Source: Oehlia diaphana
Taxonomy: Eukaryota > Glomeromycota > Glomeromycetes > Glomerales > Glomeraceae
Length of the DNA: 33,564 bases
Reading direction: 5' to 3'
NCBI GenBank assembly: GCA_003833135.1
Contig: QZLH01001009.1
Coordinates: 9,775 to 43,338, forward strand
Under the pieces are notes generated by a model. That model did not search any database and was not told the origin of the DNA. It saw only the letters and a program-made list of their open reading frames with translations. The translations under genes were made by a program, and so were the position numbers. Positions 1-9,000 of the stretch are shown here, piece by piece. How positions within the stretch are numbered: position 1 is the stretch's first letter; every line of letters starts with the position of its first letter.

Positions 1-114
1 TATTAAAGAACGAATAATTATATTAATTAAATTTTCATATTAATATTTATTTTATTAAACCAAGCATATTATTGTATTTATTTAAATTATAAATAAAGAG
101 TGACATTTGTTAAT

Positions 115-370
115 ATCTAAGGTGGCAACGTGACTTATCACGGGCTTAGGTATTACACTGGGTGACAGTTTTTTTCGAGTAAGTAAAAATTTATTCGTCA
201 CGCCCTTATTCGTCACTGTATATTTCACGTGTTAGTGCATAACGCCGTAATGCGGGCCAAACCCGAGCTTTTTTGATGGCGTAGCTGGGGGAGTTTCCTT
301 AGAATACTCTTGTGATTGGATATTATTAGTGATCCGATGACAGACGATACCGATTGGTTTTAACAGTTTT
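115..370. other. GC-elevated block of unknown nature
   Basis: This stretch is clearly less AT-rich than its surroundings and holds repeated CGTCAC / GTGAC words, some inverted relative to each other (CGTGACTTATCACGGGC on the left, CGTCACGCCC and CGTCACTG on the right). I see no open frame of useful length. It could be an old transposable-element end or LTR remnant. The rest of 1-636 is AT-rich sequence without a recognisable gene. Confidence 0.3.
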
Positions 371-636
371 TTTTTTTGCTTATTTTCATATCATGAGTGC
401 ATTATTAAAATTTCAATATTTTTTTTAAAAAAAATAAAAACAAATTAATAATTTAGGAAATTTAAATAAATCTATTTAATCTATAATAGTAATTTTCTTA
501 TAATTGATTACAAACTGGTCTATCTAATAATAATACACTATCCATAATTCCAGTAATCAAATTATAAACTAATATAATATTAAAAATTATTTAGCATGCA
601 TTTATTTCCAATAATTTTTCCAACTTATCTAACTTC

Positions 637-2193
637 TCACAATGAGATTTTTCTAATATTTCCAACTTTATCTGATTTCTCTGGTTTCTCACAATAAGAT
701 TTTTCTAATTTCTCTAACTTATCTAATTTCTCAAATTTCTCCAATTTCTCAATTTCTCTTCTAATTTCTCTAACTTCATTAGATTTTACTTTTTCCAATA
801 TTACCTTATTGTCATTAGGATTATGTTTAAATTTGAAGTTGTTCTAATAATTTTCTTGCATCCTTATAAATTCCTTATTATCCCACTCACCCGCCTTAAT
901 CAATCTTTCAATTTCTATTTGATTCTTATCAACATCAGCATAATAATGTCTTAAAAAATAAATTTCATAATTAATAAAATCATAACATATTTTTTTTTTA
1001 AAAAAAAGTAAAATTACATACATTACTTCAGGAAACCATGTTTGCCAACGTCTCCGATGTGGTAATAGGTAAAATAACTCAATCTCAATCAAAATCTTTT
1101 AAAAATAAAAATTGAGAAATATTAGTATATTTATAGAAATTAGAATGATTAATATTAATATTATTTACTTCTGCCTTCTGTATCAAATATGAGATTCTAT
1201 TATTATCTTCTTCAATTGCATTATTGAGTAATCCAATCAACAAGTTCATAAGATATACAACAACCAAGAGGGAAAATAAAAAATCAATATTGCAATTGAT
1301 GGATAATCTGCATATGACCAATTGGATAATGCACTTGAATCACCTATTGATAAGAAAGAAAAAATATTAGAAAAATGTATATATATAATTATGAAAGATT
1401 TAAATATACTGTACCTACTAAAAATAAATTTATAGCAAAAAGAGAAGTTCTAATATCTATAAACATGTTTATATTTTTACCAGGTGTTTGAATCATAGTA
1501 AATGGATTGGAGTTTATATTTCCATCATTATCAGTTACTTGACTATAACTAGGAGCAAATTCCAAGGATTATTCGGATCATTATTATTTGTATGTTGTTC
1601 AAGAGAAAATTCAGATTTTGGTGATAATAAAATATAAAATGCATGTGCAAAACTTATTATAATAATGAATGTGATCATTGGAAAAGAAATAATTTTTTTT
1701 TCAACACTGATAATAATTGCAAAATATACACCAAAATATTCAAATGCTCAAAAAAATAACAAAAACTTTATATCCAAAAATAAGCATGAAAAAGAAAGCA
1801 ATTGAATTAGAGAATTATTGTTCTTATCATTTGTTTGAAGCCAATAAATAGAAGTGTAAATTGAAAGTACATAAGCAATTTATATGAAATATTAAAATAT
1901 TATATAATTAATTTCATTTCTTAAAATATTGTAAGTATATAAATTAAACATTTATATTTACCAAAAATATTCCAATAATTATAGAACCACATAGTAATAT
2001 TATAGAAAAATTGACGAATTTCAAAAATCAGATGAATAAATCCAAGTATAATCGAAGCAATAAAAAGTTGTTGTCTGACTTCTTCATTGATATATTTCTG
2101 AGGAATTGTTGCAGCAGCAGTAAAGCATCCAAGTAAAGCCATAAATAAAATCCAAAATGATCAGTAATTATTACTCTTGGGCGGCCAAATAAT
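637..2193 (-). pseudogene. Decayed ion-transport (Ion_trans/TRP-like) channel gene, C-terminal half
   Basis: Read on the minus strand, pieces line up with the C-terminal channel half of the large Glomeromycete Ion_trans family. The order is: a first helix segment (FWILFMALLGCFTAA), a segment ending YWNIF, a helix with SFAHAFYILLS, the pre-pore GDSSALSNWSYAD, the last helix VVVYLMNLLIGLLNNAI, then YLIQKAE, LFYLLPHRRRW, YYADVDK and an EKLEK-type coiled coil. Introns fit at 1414-1344, 1168-1096 and 1021-950 (71, 73 and 72 nt). Lesions: in-frame TGA at 2161-2163 (Trp expected), no clear acceptor after YWNIF, TGA at 1748-1750, a frameshift near 1552-1570, a one-base loss in the homopolymer at 1278-1283, and TAG at 844-846, after which the coiled coil stays open to 637. 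The last stop might instead be the true end. Family membership is from memory; the lesions are seen directly. Confidence 0.72.
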
Positions 2194-2205
2194 CTGATTT
2201 ATTTA

Positions 2206-2560
2206 TCAAAACATTTTGCGGTAATAATCAATATCTGGAGATACATTTTTAGGGCAATCAGAAATGACTAATTTTTTACAACGCCGCTTAGGTCTATAGG
2301 TTCTTCAACTGCATCATTTTCATTTGTTAGGTATTCAGAAGAGTTACTGTCATTGACTTTAGTGTTGGATGGAAATTTATCTCTAGTGTTTTTATTTTGT
2401 TCGTTAGTTTTATCTTTTCGATGTACTGTATATTATTTTCGGATTGTTGTTGTTGATCAGCTGAGTCATAACAGCCCTCACACACCAAAATCTTATTACT
2501 AAGGTTTATTATTGAGATATGGTCTCCGCTTTTTGTACATGAAACACATTTGCCTCACAT
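2206..2560 (-). pseudogene. Broken gene fragment with paired CxxC motifs
   Basis: On the minus strand an open stretch encodes a C-x2-C (CVSC) followed about 19 residues later by another C-x2-C (CEGC), then a Gln/Asn/Lys-rich hydrophilic region, and ends with a basic piece containing KRRCKKLVISDCPKNV. Keeping this together needs two frame changes, near 2420 and near 2300, and there is no start codon in frame. The stop lies only 13 bases from the first recognisable exon of the ion-channel pseudogene, so the two may be a fused relic or the remains of one gene. The Cys pairs suggest a zinc-binding module. I do not recognise the family. Confidence 0.38.
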
Positions 2561-3010
2561 AGGTTAAATTTAAAGTTTATATAAGTACTGTACATATTTT
2601 ACATATTTTATTAAAACTTAAAAATTCATAATCTTATTATGTTTTTTTTATCAAGTAAAATATTAATAATCTTATTTTAAATGGCTTAATTTTTTAATAC
2701 GAATTAAAAGAAAATTTTATGTTAATGAATAACGAGTATAAATAAGGTAAAATGATAACAAAAAAATAGATACGTATTTGTAATTTCGGGTTTTCTATCT
2801 TTTTTTTTCTATTTATATAAATTTGGATGGTTAAAAAATCTCGTATTAAATGTCTTACATATTTATTATGTAAAAATTCTAAAAAAAAGTAAACAAGGAA
2901 TAGGTTTGTCAGATGGAGCTAAATAAATCAAAACTTCCTAATTGAGCAAAAAATAATTGGGATTGTGGAAGTGTTTGAATTTTTTTGAGATCAAGTTTTA
3001 ACGGGATTTT
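2561..3010. other. AT-rich intergenic stretch
   Basis: No open frame, inverted repeat or conserved motif stands out. It is the 3' flank of the minus-strand gene at 3011-3739 and upstream flank of the Cys-pair pseudogene. Nothing further is supported. Confidence 0.4.
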
Positions 3011-3739
3011 TTAGATTCGTACTTGTTTGTCTAATATTTCTTTTTGTTGTTCCGTAAGAGATTTATAATTACTAGTTTTGTTTGTAACTATTTGGTATGA
3101 TGACGTTTGGGGACAAATCGAGGGTAAGGGGAGGTTTATAGTAGGCTTTACATTAACAGTTTTTTGCTTTACATCATCTTCACTGTCACTATTGATAACA
3201 ATACATTCAGGGGCACTGTACCTGGCAGCAAACACTGATTCTCCTATTTTAGGTCTGTCCATAAAACTGGAAAACTCAGCCTTATCTTCACAACTGAGTT
3301 CGTTCCACAGTTTTCCAGAATAATGAGTGAGAACATTTTCCTTAAGACTAATTTTTTTTTCGTTTTCGCTTTTTTCGATAAATTTTTTTGCTACCTTTTT
3401 GACAAGTCGCTGAAAAATCATAAAGCCATTCTTTCCTTGTTTCACCTCTTTTCCCTCTTTATTATACATTTGTTTTTGAAGATCTAAGAGTGTTTGTATA
3501 TCATGGGCGACTTTTTTTTCATATAAATAATCGATGATCCTTTTGTCTTCTTCTGAAAACTCAATCTTTGCTTTTTTTCTACCCTTATTTCTACCCTTAT
3601 TTCTACCCTTATTTTTAATATTTTTGATTTCGTCTTCCAGTTCGAATTCTCTTTCAGATATTGAATAATCCTCACTGTATTCTATTTCTCTTTCCTCCGT
3701 TCTTGATTTATTTCTGCTTTTTTGTTTTTTTTTTGGCAT
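3011..3739 (-). CDS. Divergent HMG-box-like nuclear protein
   Basis: Single-exon gene of 242 aa. I start it at the ATG at 3739-3737; the frame stays open five codons further but only to GTG. The N-terminus is highly basic and acidic by turns (PKKKQKSRNKSR, then many Glu), followed by a triple NKGR repeat at about residues 43-55 that could serve as a nuclear localisation signal. Residues about 102-160 resemble an HMG box: KNGFMIFQR early and GKLWNELSCEDKAEF late, matching the NxFxxFR and LW..L..E.K..F positions of the MATA-HMG/Sox type found in large numbers in these fungi. Residues 180-189 read IVINSDSEDD, a hydrophobic core plus acidic tail typical of a SUMO-interaction motif. The tail is Ser/Thr/Pro-rich. 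A DNA-binding or chromatin role is inferred; the box is divergent and could have lost DNA binding. Confidence 0.68.
   Translation of the reverse strand: MPKKKQKSRNKSRTEEREIEYSEDYSISEREFELEDEIKNIKNKGRNKGRNKGRKKAKIEFSEEDKRIIDYLYEKKVAHDIQTLLDLQKQMYNKEGKEVKQGKNGFMIFQRLVKKVAKKFIEKSENEKKISLKENVLTHYSGKLWNELSCEDKAEFSSFMDRPKIGESVFAARYSAPECIVINSDSEDDVKQKTVNVKPTINLPLPSICPQTSSYQIVTNKTSNYKSLTEQQKEILDKQVRI
3579..3614 (-). repeat. 12-bp coding tandem repeat (3 copies)
   Basis: CTACCCTTATTT occurs three times head to tail inside the HMG-like gene and encodes NKGR NKGR NKGR on the minus strand. The copies are identical, so the expansion is probably recent and length-variable. Confidence 0.9.
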
Positions 3740-4771
3740 ATTTATTTTTTCCACACCAAAAAAATTTGAAATTCAAACTCTTTTTTAGTAAAATAGGATT
3801 AAAAAAAAAAAATTTTTTTTTATCTAGAGCATTCAATAAAAATACTTTATCTAATTTGTTTATTATCGGAAAAAAAAAATCAGTAAACTTAAAATGGTGG
3901 ATAATAAACCTAATCATTTTGTTTCTTTGACCTCTTTTTAAGGAAAGGAAATAACTGTCTTTCAAACAATAATCATGAGAAGATCAGCAGATCTTATTTT
4001 TTTGTGTTACAAGTAATCAGCATTTCATTGTGTTTATTAATATTGTTCTTTTGTATGCCTAGACTAATTTGTGCTAGTTAAAATTCATTTACAACCAAAT
4101 TTAGAGATGGGCAAAAATACGCATTTTGGATGGTTTCATGCACGTGATGACATACGCACTGCATGATGCACATGATTGAGTAGTGCGTGATAATTATTAT
4201 GTATTACATAGAGTTGCATTGTGTTTTATAATAATAATAACAAATTTACATATGACTTTATTTGATTTCATTATCATTTTCTTAATTATTTATTTTTTTT
4301 TATCCATTTTTAGTAAGAACTTATTATAGATAACTTTATTTTTATTTTATTCTATTTTATTTATTATTTATCATAATTATTATTATTATTATTTTTGATA
4401 AACGTATTTTATTAGCAATTGTAAAAGAACAAATTACATAACATACAGAAATACTTGAAATCAAGCCAAATAAACTAATTTAATCTCCCCATATGACCAT
4501 ATAAAAATCTCCGTATAATAAAATGGGTTATAAAGTATTTCTATCTAATAAAGTAATAAACAACATTTAAACCCATGCATCGCATTCAAAATCTAGAACT
4601 AAAACTGACTAAATCTATAATAGATCATCACAAAAGAGAAAAACAAACAAACAAACAAACAAAAAGAAACAACATAAACAACCACTAAACAATAAAATTC
4701 CCGCTAGCTGCCAGACTCTCCTTGGTTCCCACTCAAGGCACTCAGACACCACGTACGTCCTGTATTAGTCC
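3740..4771. other. Intergenic: promoter side of the HMG-like gene and possible 3' UTR
   Basis: 3740-3960 is upstream of the minus-strand HMG-like gene and rich in A/T runs. 4085-4260 holds repeated TGCAT/GCAC words (GCACTGCATGATGCACATG) without a frame. 4395-4771 reads on the minus strand like a transcript tail: T-rich with a (TTTG)n run and AATAAAATACG near 4403-4413, fitting the 3' UTR of the possible small gene at 4772-5025. Confidence 0.35.
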
Positions 4772-5025
4772 TCACGACAAATAAATATATTTGTCATCGT
4801 CACGATGTACGACTAGCCGACGATCTAATGATGCGATTTCCATACAATTTAATTGGTTTCCCAAGATTTCATAAATTTCCTTTTTGATAGTCCCCGTACG
4901 ATACTAAAAATTTGTACTGCTTCGCAAGACGAAAAAAATTCCCAGGAAGCCCCAAGACCGAAAGACCGAAGAGAAGAAAACCCCACTTGCCAACAAGACC
5001 AAAGTGGAGGTATGAACTCCGTCAT
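4772..5025 (-). CDS. Possible small two-exon gene in a GC-elevated block
   Basis: The minus strand has a clear open exon from 4903 to 4772, preceded by a good acceptor (TTTTTAG) and encoding YRTGTIKKEIYEILGNQL then MEIASLDRRLVVHRDDDKY and a stop. Two first exons are possible in phase. One starts at the ATG at 5025 and ends at 4987 with donor GTGGGG (MTEFIPPLWSCWQ). The other starts further upstream, MTLANNST, with donor GTTGGT. Both donors are weak. The product would be about 50-56 aa. The block (about 4680-5160) has unusually balanced base composition and its minus-strand downstream flank looks like a 3' UTR. I recognise no family. The plus strand also has short frames here; coding on either strand is unproven. 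Confidence 0.27.
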
Positions 5026-5882
5026 CACTTCCGTGAACCAACCGTACTATTGTTAGCGAGAGTCATCAATTTGCGAAGTCTCACGCTGTTTGACAGTTGT
5101 GACAGACTTTCTCAGAAGAAACTTTTTTCTTATAAACCTAGTGTGAAAATCGACTCTTAACGTTCGTAAAAGAGTAAATAAACAGTTAGTAACGTTTGTC
5201 TAGTTCAAAAAATTACTCTAACATAACAACTCTTCCGTTTTTTTGTTTCATCATTTTTCCTAAAATTTGTGGAAATGATGATCGGCGGAAAGAGTCCCCG
5301 CGCCTCATTTCAGATAACTTTATTAAAGAAAATTGAGTGAAAAGAAAGATTCCGAAGTAAATTGTAATTTTATCATGTATCATTAATTTATAGTATATTG
5401 CAAAGTTAAATAAAGTTAATAAAAAATAGTATAAAGTCTATTTTTGTGTGCACTTTGATGCGCAGTCATACACATGCATAGTGCATTTTAATGTAGTACA
5501 AAATGTTATGATTATGGCGTAAACCTAAAATAGTGTTTAATGAATCATTAAACGTAAAATTATTACACATAACTAACTAAAAAAAGAACAACTTTTAGAA
5601 ATTATGCATTAAATAAAACACTATCTTTGTTGATTAGCGAGTATAAAATTGCTTTCATTGACGGAGTTCTAAAATTATATATCATTCATAAGATGGCTGA
5701 GAATCGATGAACTTTTTTGTTACTCAGTTAATTTAAGGAAATATTTTCACATTCGTCATTAACAACTGTTTTTAACAATAAACACTTTTTGTGCACCTTT
5801 GATATTGTCTCATACATTTGCTATTTCTTAAAGTTAATTTACTTAAATTAGTAGAAAAGTGAATATGGTTATATTAATTTTC
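5026..5882. other. Intergenic; upstream region of the possible minus-strand gene
   Basis: 5030-5320 would be the 5' region of the possible small gene and includes a GC-richer patch at 5280-5310. 5440-5520 carries repeated TGCAT/GCAC words similar in flavour to those at 4130-4180. No other frame or structure stands out. Confidence 0.3.
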
Positions 5883-6037
5883 GCCCCAGGTTCACATTGG
5901 ATCCGATGTGGAATTAGCTCAGATTCCATGTAATGACGGCAGAAGACATGGGACCGGATGATTACAAATGATTACAAATCAAAAAATTCCAGATGTTGAT
6001 CAATCGAACCCGGTAGCCAGTGAAAAAAAAAAAAAAA
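5883..6037 (+). mobile_element. SINE-like, tRNA-derived retroposon remnant
   Basis: The unit has a box-A-like TAGCTCAGATT at 5914-5924 and a box-B-like ATCGAACCC at 6003-6011 on the same strand, about 80 bases apart, then a 15-base A run at 6023-6037 followed at once by a hexanucleotide microsatellite. Pol III boxes followed by an A-rich, simple-repeat tail is the usual SINE layout. No target duplication was found and the tRNA fold is not intact, so this is a tentative call. Confidence 0.35.
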
Positions 6038-6038
6038 T

Positions 6039-6074
6039 TTGCTATTGCTATTGCTATTGCTATTGCTATTGCTA
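6039..6074 (+). repeat. (TTGCTA)6 microsatellite
   Basis: Six perfect TTGCTA units are followed by TAGCTATAGCAATATAGCAA, which pairs back with the array and can fold into a hairpin. It sits directly after an A15 run. Confidence 0.92.
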
Positions 6075-6090
6075 TAGCTATAGCAATATA

Positions 6091-6959
6091 GCAAAATTGC
6101 TTCTTTTGACGTCATTAGAATAAAATCACAAATTATTCACTTCTGTGCCACTTTTAATGCATTTTTAATTGTACCATCAAAAAAAAGGTTTTTGTAAAAA
6201 AATTTAATTTCCGTTGATCAAAAAAAAAATTCCATTGATCAACGAGGAGACCATTTTCAATAAAGATGATTACATATCAGTTTATATTAAAAAATTTATT
6301 AAAAAAAAATCTCAAAAAATGTTATTATTAAAAAAAATATTTCATTTCATTTATTACATTACACATTATTTAATTATTCAAAAAAATAAATATATTATTA
6401 ATAATTCATGCCATTTATTATTTATTTATTAAAAAAAAATTTTAATAAATTTAACTAGTTTGGGATTGGAATAGTTATAGGATTTGGAATTTGGAATTTG
6501 AGATGGGATGGATTTGGAATGGGAGTTGTCGGCAGGGTATAGGCTCTCCAGGGCTGTTCCATAACTTTCCATTACCTTGACGAGGCTCAAAGAGGCCAAA
6601 AATTAAAATAACCTTCCTATCCATAATGATCCGTAATAACATCTGTAATATAAATATATACCAAGAAACAGAGAAAACAAGGAAGAAGAGGAGAGGAAAT
6701 CATCAGACCGTTACAGATGTTACAGATATTACAGGTATTTGAAAATGTACGAACCATTCAGAAAGAATGTTTTATTTATGCACTCTCGGATTTGTAACAT
6801 TTGTAATGATATGTAACTTTCTCAGGAGCGTGTCCAATTATATATATGAGCTTATGAACATTACATGCTAAATCTGGACTAATGGATCTTTCGGAAATGT
6901 TATATGAAGATTCTGATACTTTTATATCAATATTTGCAATATTATACTGTATATACAGT
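6091..6959. other. AT-rich intergenic stretch with short G/A-rich runs
   Basis: 6475-6530 holds GGATTTGGAATTTGG-type tandem words and 6660-6735 an A/G-rich run with repeated GTTACAGAT / ATTACAG words. Frames here are short and low in complexity. I see no gene. Confidence 0.35.
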
Positions 6960-6967
6960 ATGTGTAT

Positions 6968-7291
6968 TAGAGGTCTGTATTGACCTCTATTTAACAACCT
7001 GACCCTGACCCAGCCTGGCCCAGACCCGGACTATTATTATATCAGTTTGAAAAAAAAGTTTTATAGACTTTTTTTTTAAAACTTTTAAAAAAAGTTTGCT
7101 AACTTAATTTTGGTCAGTTTAATTTCGGCCAGAATTAAGGCGAACTTGGCAAGAATTACGAAAATCTTAGTTTAATGAAAAAATCATGTGCCGGTCCTGA
7201 CCTAGCCCAGGTGAATTTTGAAAGAAATTTTGCAGCTCAAACCTGTACTGGGTCCATGTTTCCGGTTTCAAGTCCCGTTTGCAGGTCTCTA
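6968..7291. mobile_element. hAT-type MITE, 324 bp, with 8-bp target duplication
   Basis: The element starts TAGAGGTCTGTA and ends with the inverted counterpart GCAGGTCTCTA (TAGAGACCTGC on the other strand). It is flanked by a perfect 8-bp direct repeat, ATGTGTAT, at 6960-6967 and 7292-7299. The 8-bp duplication and TAGAG-type terminus are hAT hallmarks. Subterminal sequence is rich in CCTGACCC / GGCCCAGACCCGG words, as is common for hAT binding sites. No transposase is encoded, so it is non-autonomous. It sits just upstream of a degraded kinase fragment. Confidence 0.82.
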
Positions 7292-7299
7292 ATGTGTAT

Positions 7300-7719
7300 A
7301 CTACTAATAATTTTATACTTTATTTTAAATGCAAATATCATCTAATTTTATGGATTCTTGCCAAATATTTATTGGTTATAAAGTATGCTGATTATGGATT
7401 ATTACAATCCTATTTAAAAATAATTTCAATCTTGAATGGAAAGCACTCCAATTCACAAATGTTGTAAAATGTTTGTATAATGAGGGAATTACTTACTGTG
7501 ATTTACTGGTAATATAATAATTAATTGTTCATTTGATTTTTAATTTAATTACATCAATAATAATATATGTTATATGTATTCATTTTAGAATATTATACAT
7601 TTGTACTTGTACATCAAAATAAAATTAAGTTAGAAGTCTTTGATTTATCAAGAAAAATAATAAATGTATCATATAATCAAGCAGATGTCCTTGGTATAGT
7701 TTCTAAATTGTTGTATTGA
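7300..7719 (+). pseudogene. Degraded TKL protein kinase fragment
   Basis: The plus strand preserves pieces of a Glomeromycete-type kinase in order. KYLLVIKYADYGLLQSYLK corresponds to the hinge region LVxEYADxGxLRxYLK. After a frame change comes KCLYNEGITYCDLL, the counterpart of CLHxxxIxHRDLHxxNIL. After a possible intron starting GTAATA and another frame change comes VHQNKIKLEVFDLSRKI, the counterpart of the KLADFGLSKRI segment. Both HRD and DFG are destroyed (TYCD and VFDL). Frames are interrupted by stops near 7465 and inside the last segment. No ATP-binding lobe is seen upstream, where a hAT MITE begins. Confidence 0.6.
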
Positions 7720-7795
7720 TCAAAATATTTGAATAATTTAAATTAAATGTATATAAACAGCTATTTAAATGAGTATAAATTATTTATTTTTAATT

Positions 7796-7894
7796 TTATA
7801 CATTGGAAATTGTCCAACTTGATATACATTCATAAAGTAATTCAGCAACAGCATTAGCTGTATGAGGAGATGGAGCATATTTTATTTCTAACAT
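7796..7894 (-). mobile_element. hAT transposase fragment (relic)
   Basis: A 32-codon minus-strand frame encodes IKYAPSPHTANAVAELLY followed by ECISSWTISN. This resembles the segment of RICESLEEPER/zf-BED hAT transposases where a His-Thr follows a Tyr/Pro stretch and precedes an aliphatic helix and a W-containing turn, just before the catalytic VTDNAxN block. That block itself is absent. The match is from memory and short. Its closeness to the hAT-type MITE at 6968-7291 is suggestive but not proof of a relationship. Confidence 0.38.
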
Positions 7895-7971
7895 TGTTTT
7901 ATATACTTATATTATTAATGTGATAATTTTGAAAATTTATACCTAATAATTGGAAAAGCTATAAATAAGAT

Positions 7972-8135
7972 TTTATTTAAATTACAAACTAGGAAACTTG
8001 TAAGATGTTTACTACTCTTTAAATAATTATAAGTATAATAAAAAAAGAGAATATAAATACATAAGCTGAAAAAAGAAGGAATTATTTAAATTACAAACTA
8101 AGAAATTTGTAAAATATTTTACCACTCTAGCCTTA
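7972..8135. repeat. Imperfect direct repeat of about 55 bp
   Basis: TTTAAATTACAAACTAGGAAA, with the following TTGTAAGATGTTTACTACTCT, at about 7978-8019 recurs as TTTAAATTACAAACTAAGAAA with TTGTAAAATATTTTACCACTCT at about 8086-8128. This is part of a locally duplicated segment that also includes the exons at 8350-8709. Confidence 0.7.
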
Positions 8136-8245
8136 GTGTTTAAATAAATCTAAAAAGAATAAAATAAAGAACTGTTTCTTTTGAATGCGCAATATCAAAT
8201 ATCATTTAAAAAAAACTATAAAGTATTTTTAAAAACAAACAATGA

Positions 8246-8709
8246 CTAGTTAATTTCATCTGTTTTATCTATATAATTAAATATTAAATAAAATTAATTT
8301 CACATAAATAATTTGCAAGATTAATTCTTTCATATATCATAATACATACCTAATGACCCCAAATCCTTAATTATATAATCATTCAAATTTTCACTTACTA
8401 ACATTTCATTTACTTTCACACTAGCTTGTAAATCTTTGCTTTCAAGAATTTCGTTCAAGTTTTCACTAGTATTTTCTAAATAATTAAAAATAAATAAATT
8501 ATTTCACATACAATTTGCAAGATTAAATTTTTATATTATATACCTAATGACTTCAAATCTTTAATTAAATAATTATCCAAATTTTCACTTTCAAGAATTT
8601 CATTTAATTTTTTACTATTAAAATCAAGTAAGCGACTTGTAAGACATGCTTTGGGATGAGATTTAGTAGCAAGATTGTTATGCTCAATTGGTACATTTAT
8701 AAAATCCAT
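8246..8709 (-). CDS. Small spliced protein (104 aa) resembling a kinase C-terminal tail module
   Basis: Three exons join cleanly on the minus strand: 8709-8544, 8475-8350 and 8268-8246, with introns of 68 and 81 nt (donors GTATAT and GTATGT, acceptors TTTAG and ATAG). The product starts MDFINVPIEHNNLATKSHPK and contains the block KLNEILESENLDNYLIKDLKSL, which recurs in the second exon as NLNEILESKDL plus SENLNDYIIKDLGSL. The middle exon is 126 nt, phase 1 to phase 1, so it looks like an exon duplication that keeps frame. I recognise SHPxACxTSRLLDFxSKKLNEILES from memory as the tail of Rhizophagus TKL kinases. Here there is no kinase domain, so this is either a free-standing tail gene or the surviving 3' end of one. 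It is helical and charged, with no membrane segment. Confidence 0.5.
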
Positions 8710-8719
8710 AATGTTGCTT

Positions 8720-9000
8720 ACTTTTTTAGTCTTTATTTAAAAAAATTATTTGTAATTTATTTTATTTAAAATTGATTGACAATTTAACTTTAGATGGTAA
8801 GTTAATAAGTTATTAATTATTACATATTGATATATAAATTTTATTATAATTTAAGCTAATTAAATTCCTTAATTAAAAAATTACTTACAATTTATTTCAA
8901 GTCGTAAGTTATAAGTATTACATACATAATATTTTATAAATAATTTGATTAAATTCCCTAATTAAAAAATTATATGTAATTTATTTCAGTCTTATTAAAA
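8720..9000. repeat. Triplicated AT-rich unit upstream of the small gene
   Basis: TTAAATTCC(T/C)TAATTAAAAAATTA followed by ATTTATTTCA occurs at about 8861-8898 and 8950-8988, with a looser copy around 8735-8765. The units are upstream of the minus-strand ATG at 8709 and could be repeated promoter or intron sequence. Confidence 0.5.

Noticed and set aside
4853..5160. Two overlapping plus-strand frames in the GC-elevated block
   Set aside because: Low-complexity Lys/Arg/Pro content and no splice or 3' signals on this strand; the minus strand has better gene features.
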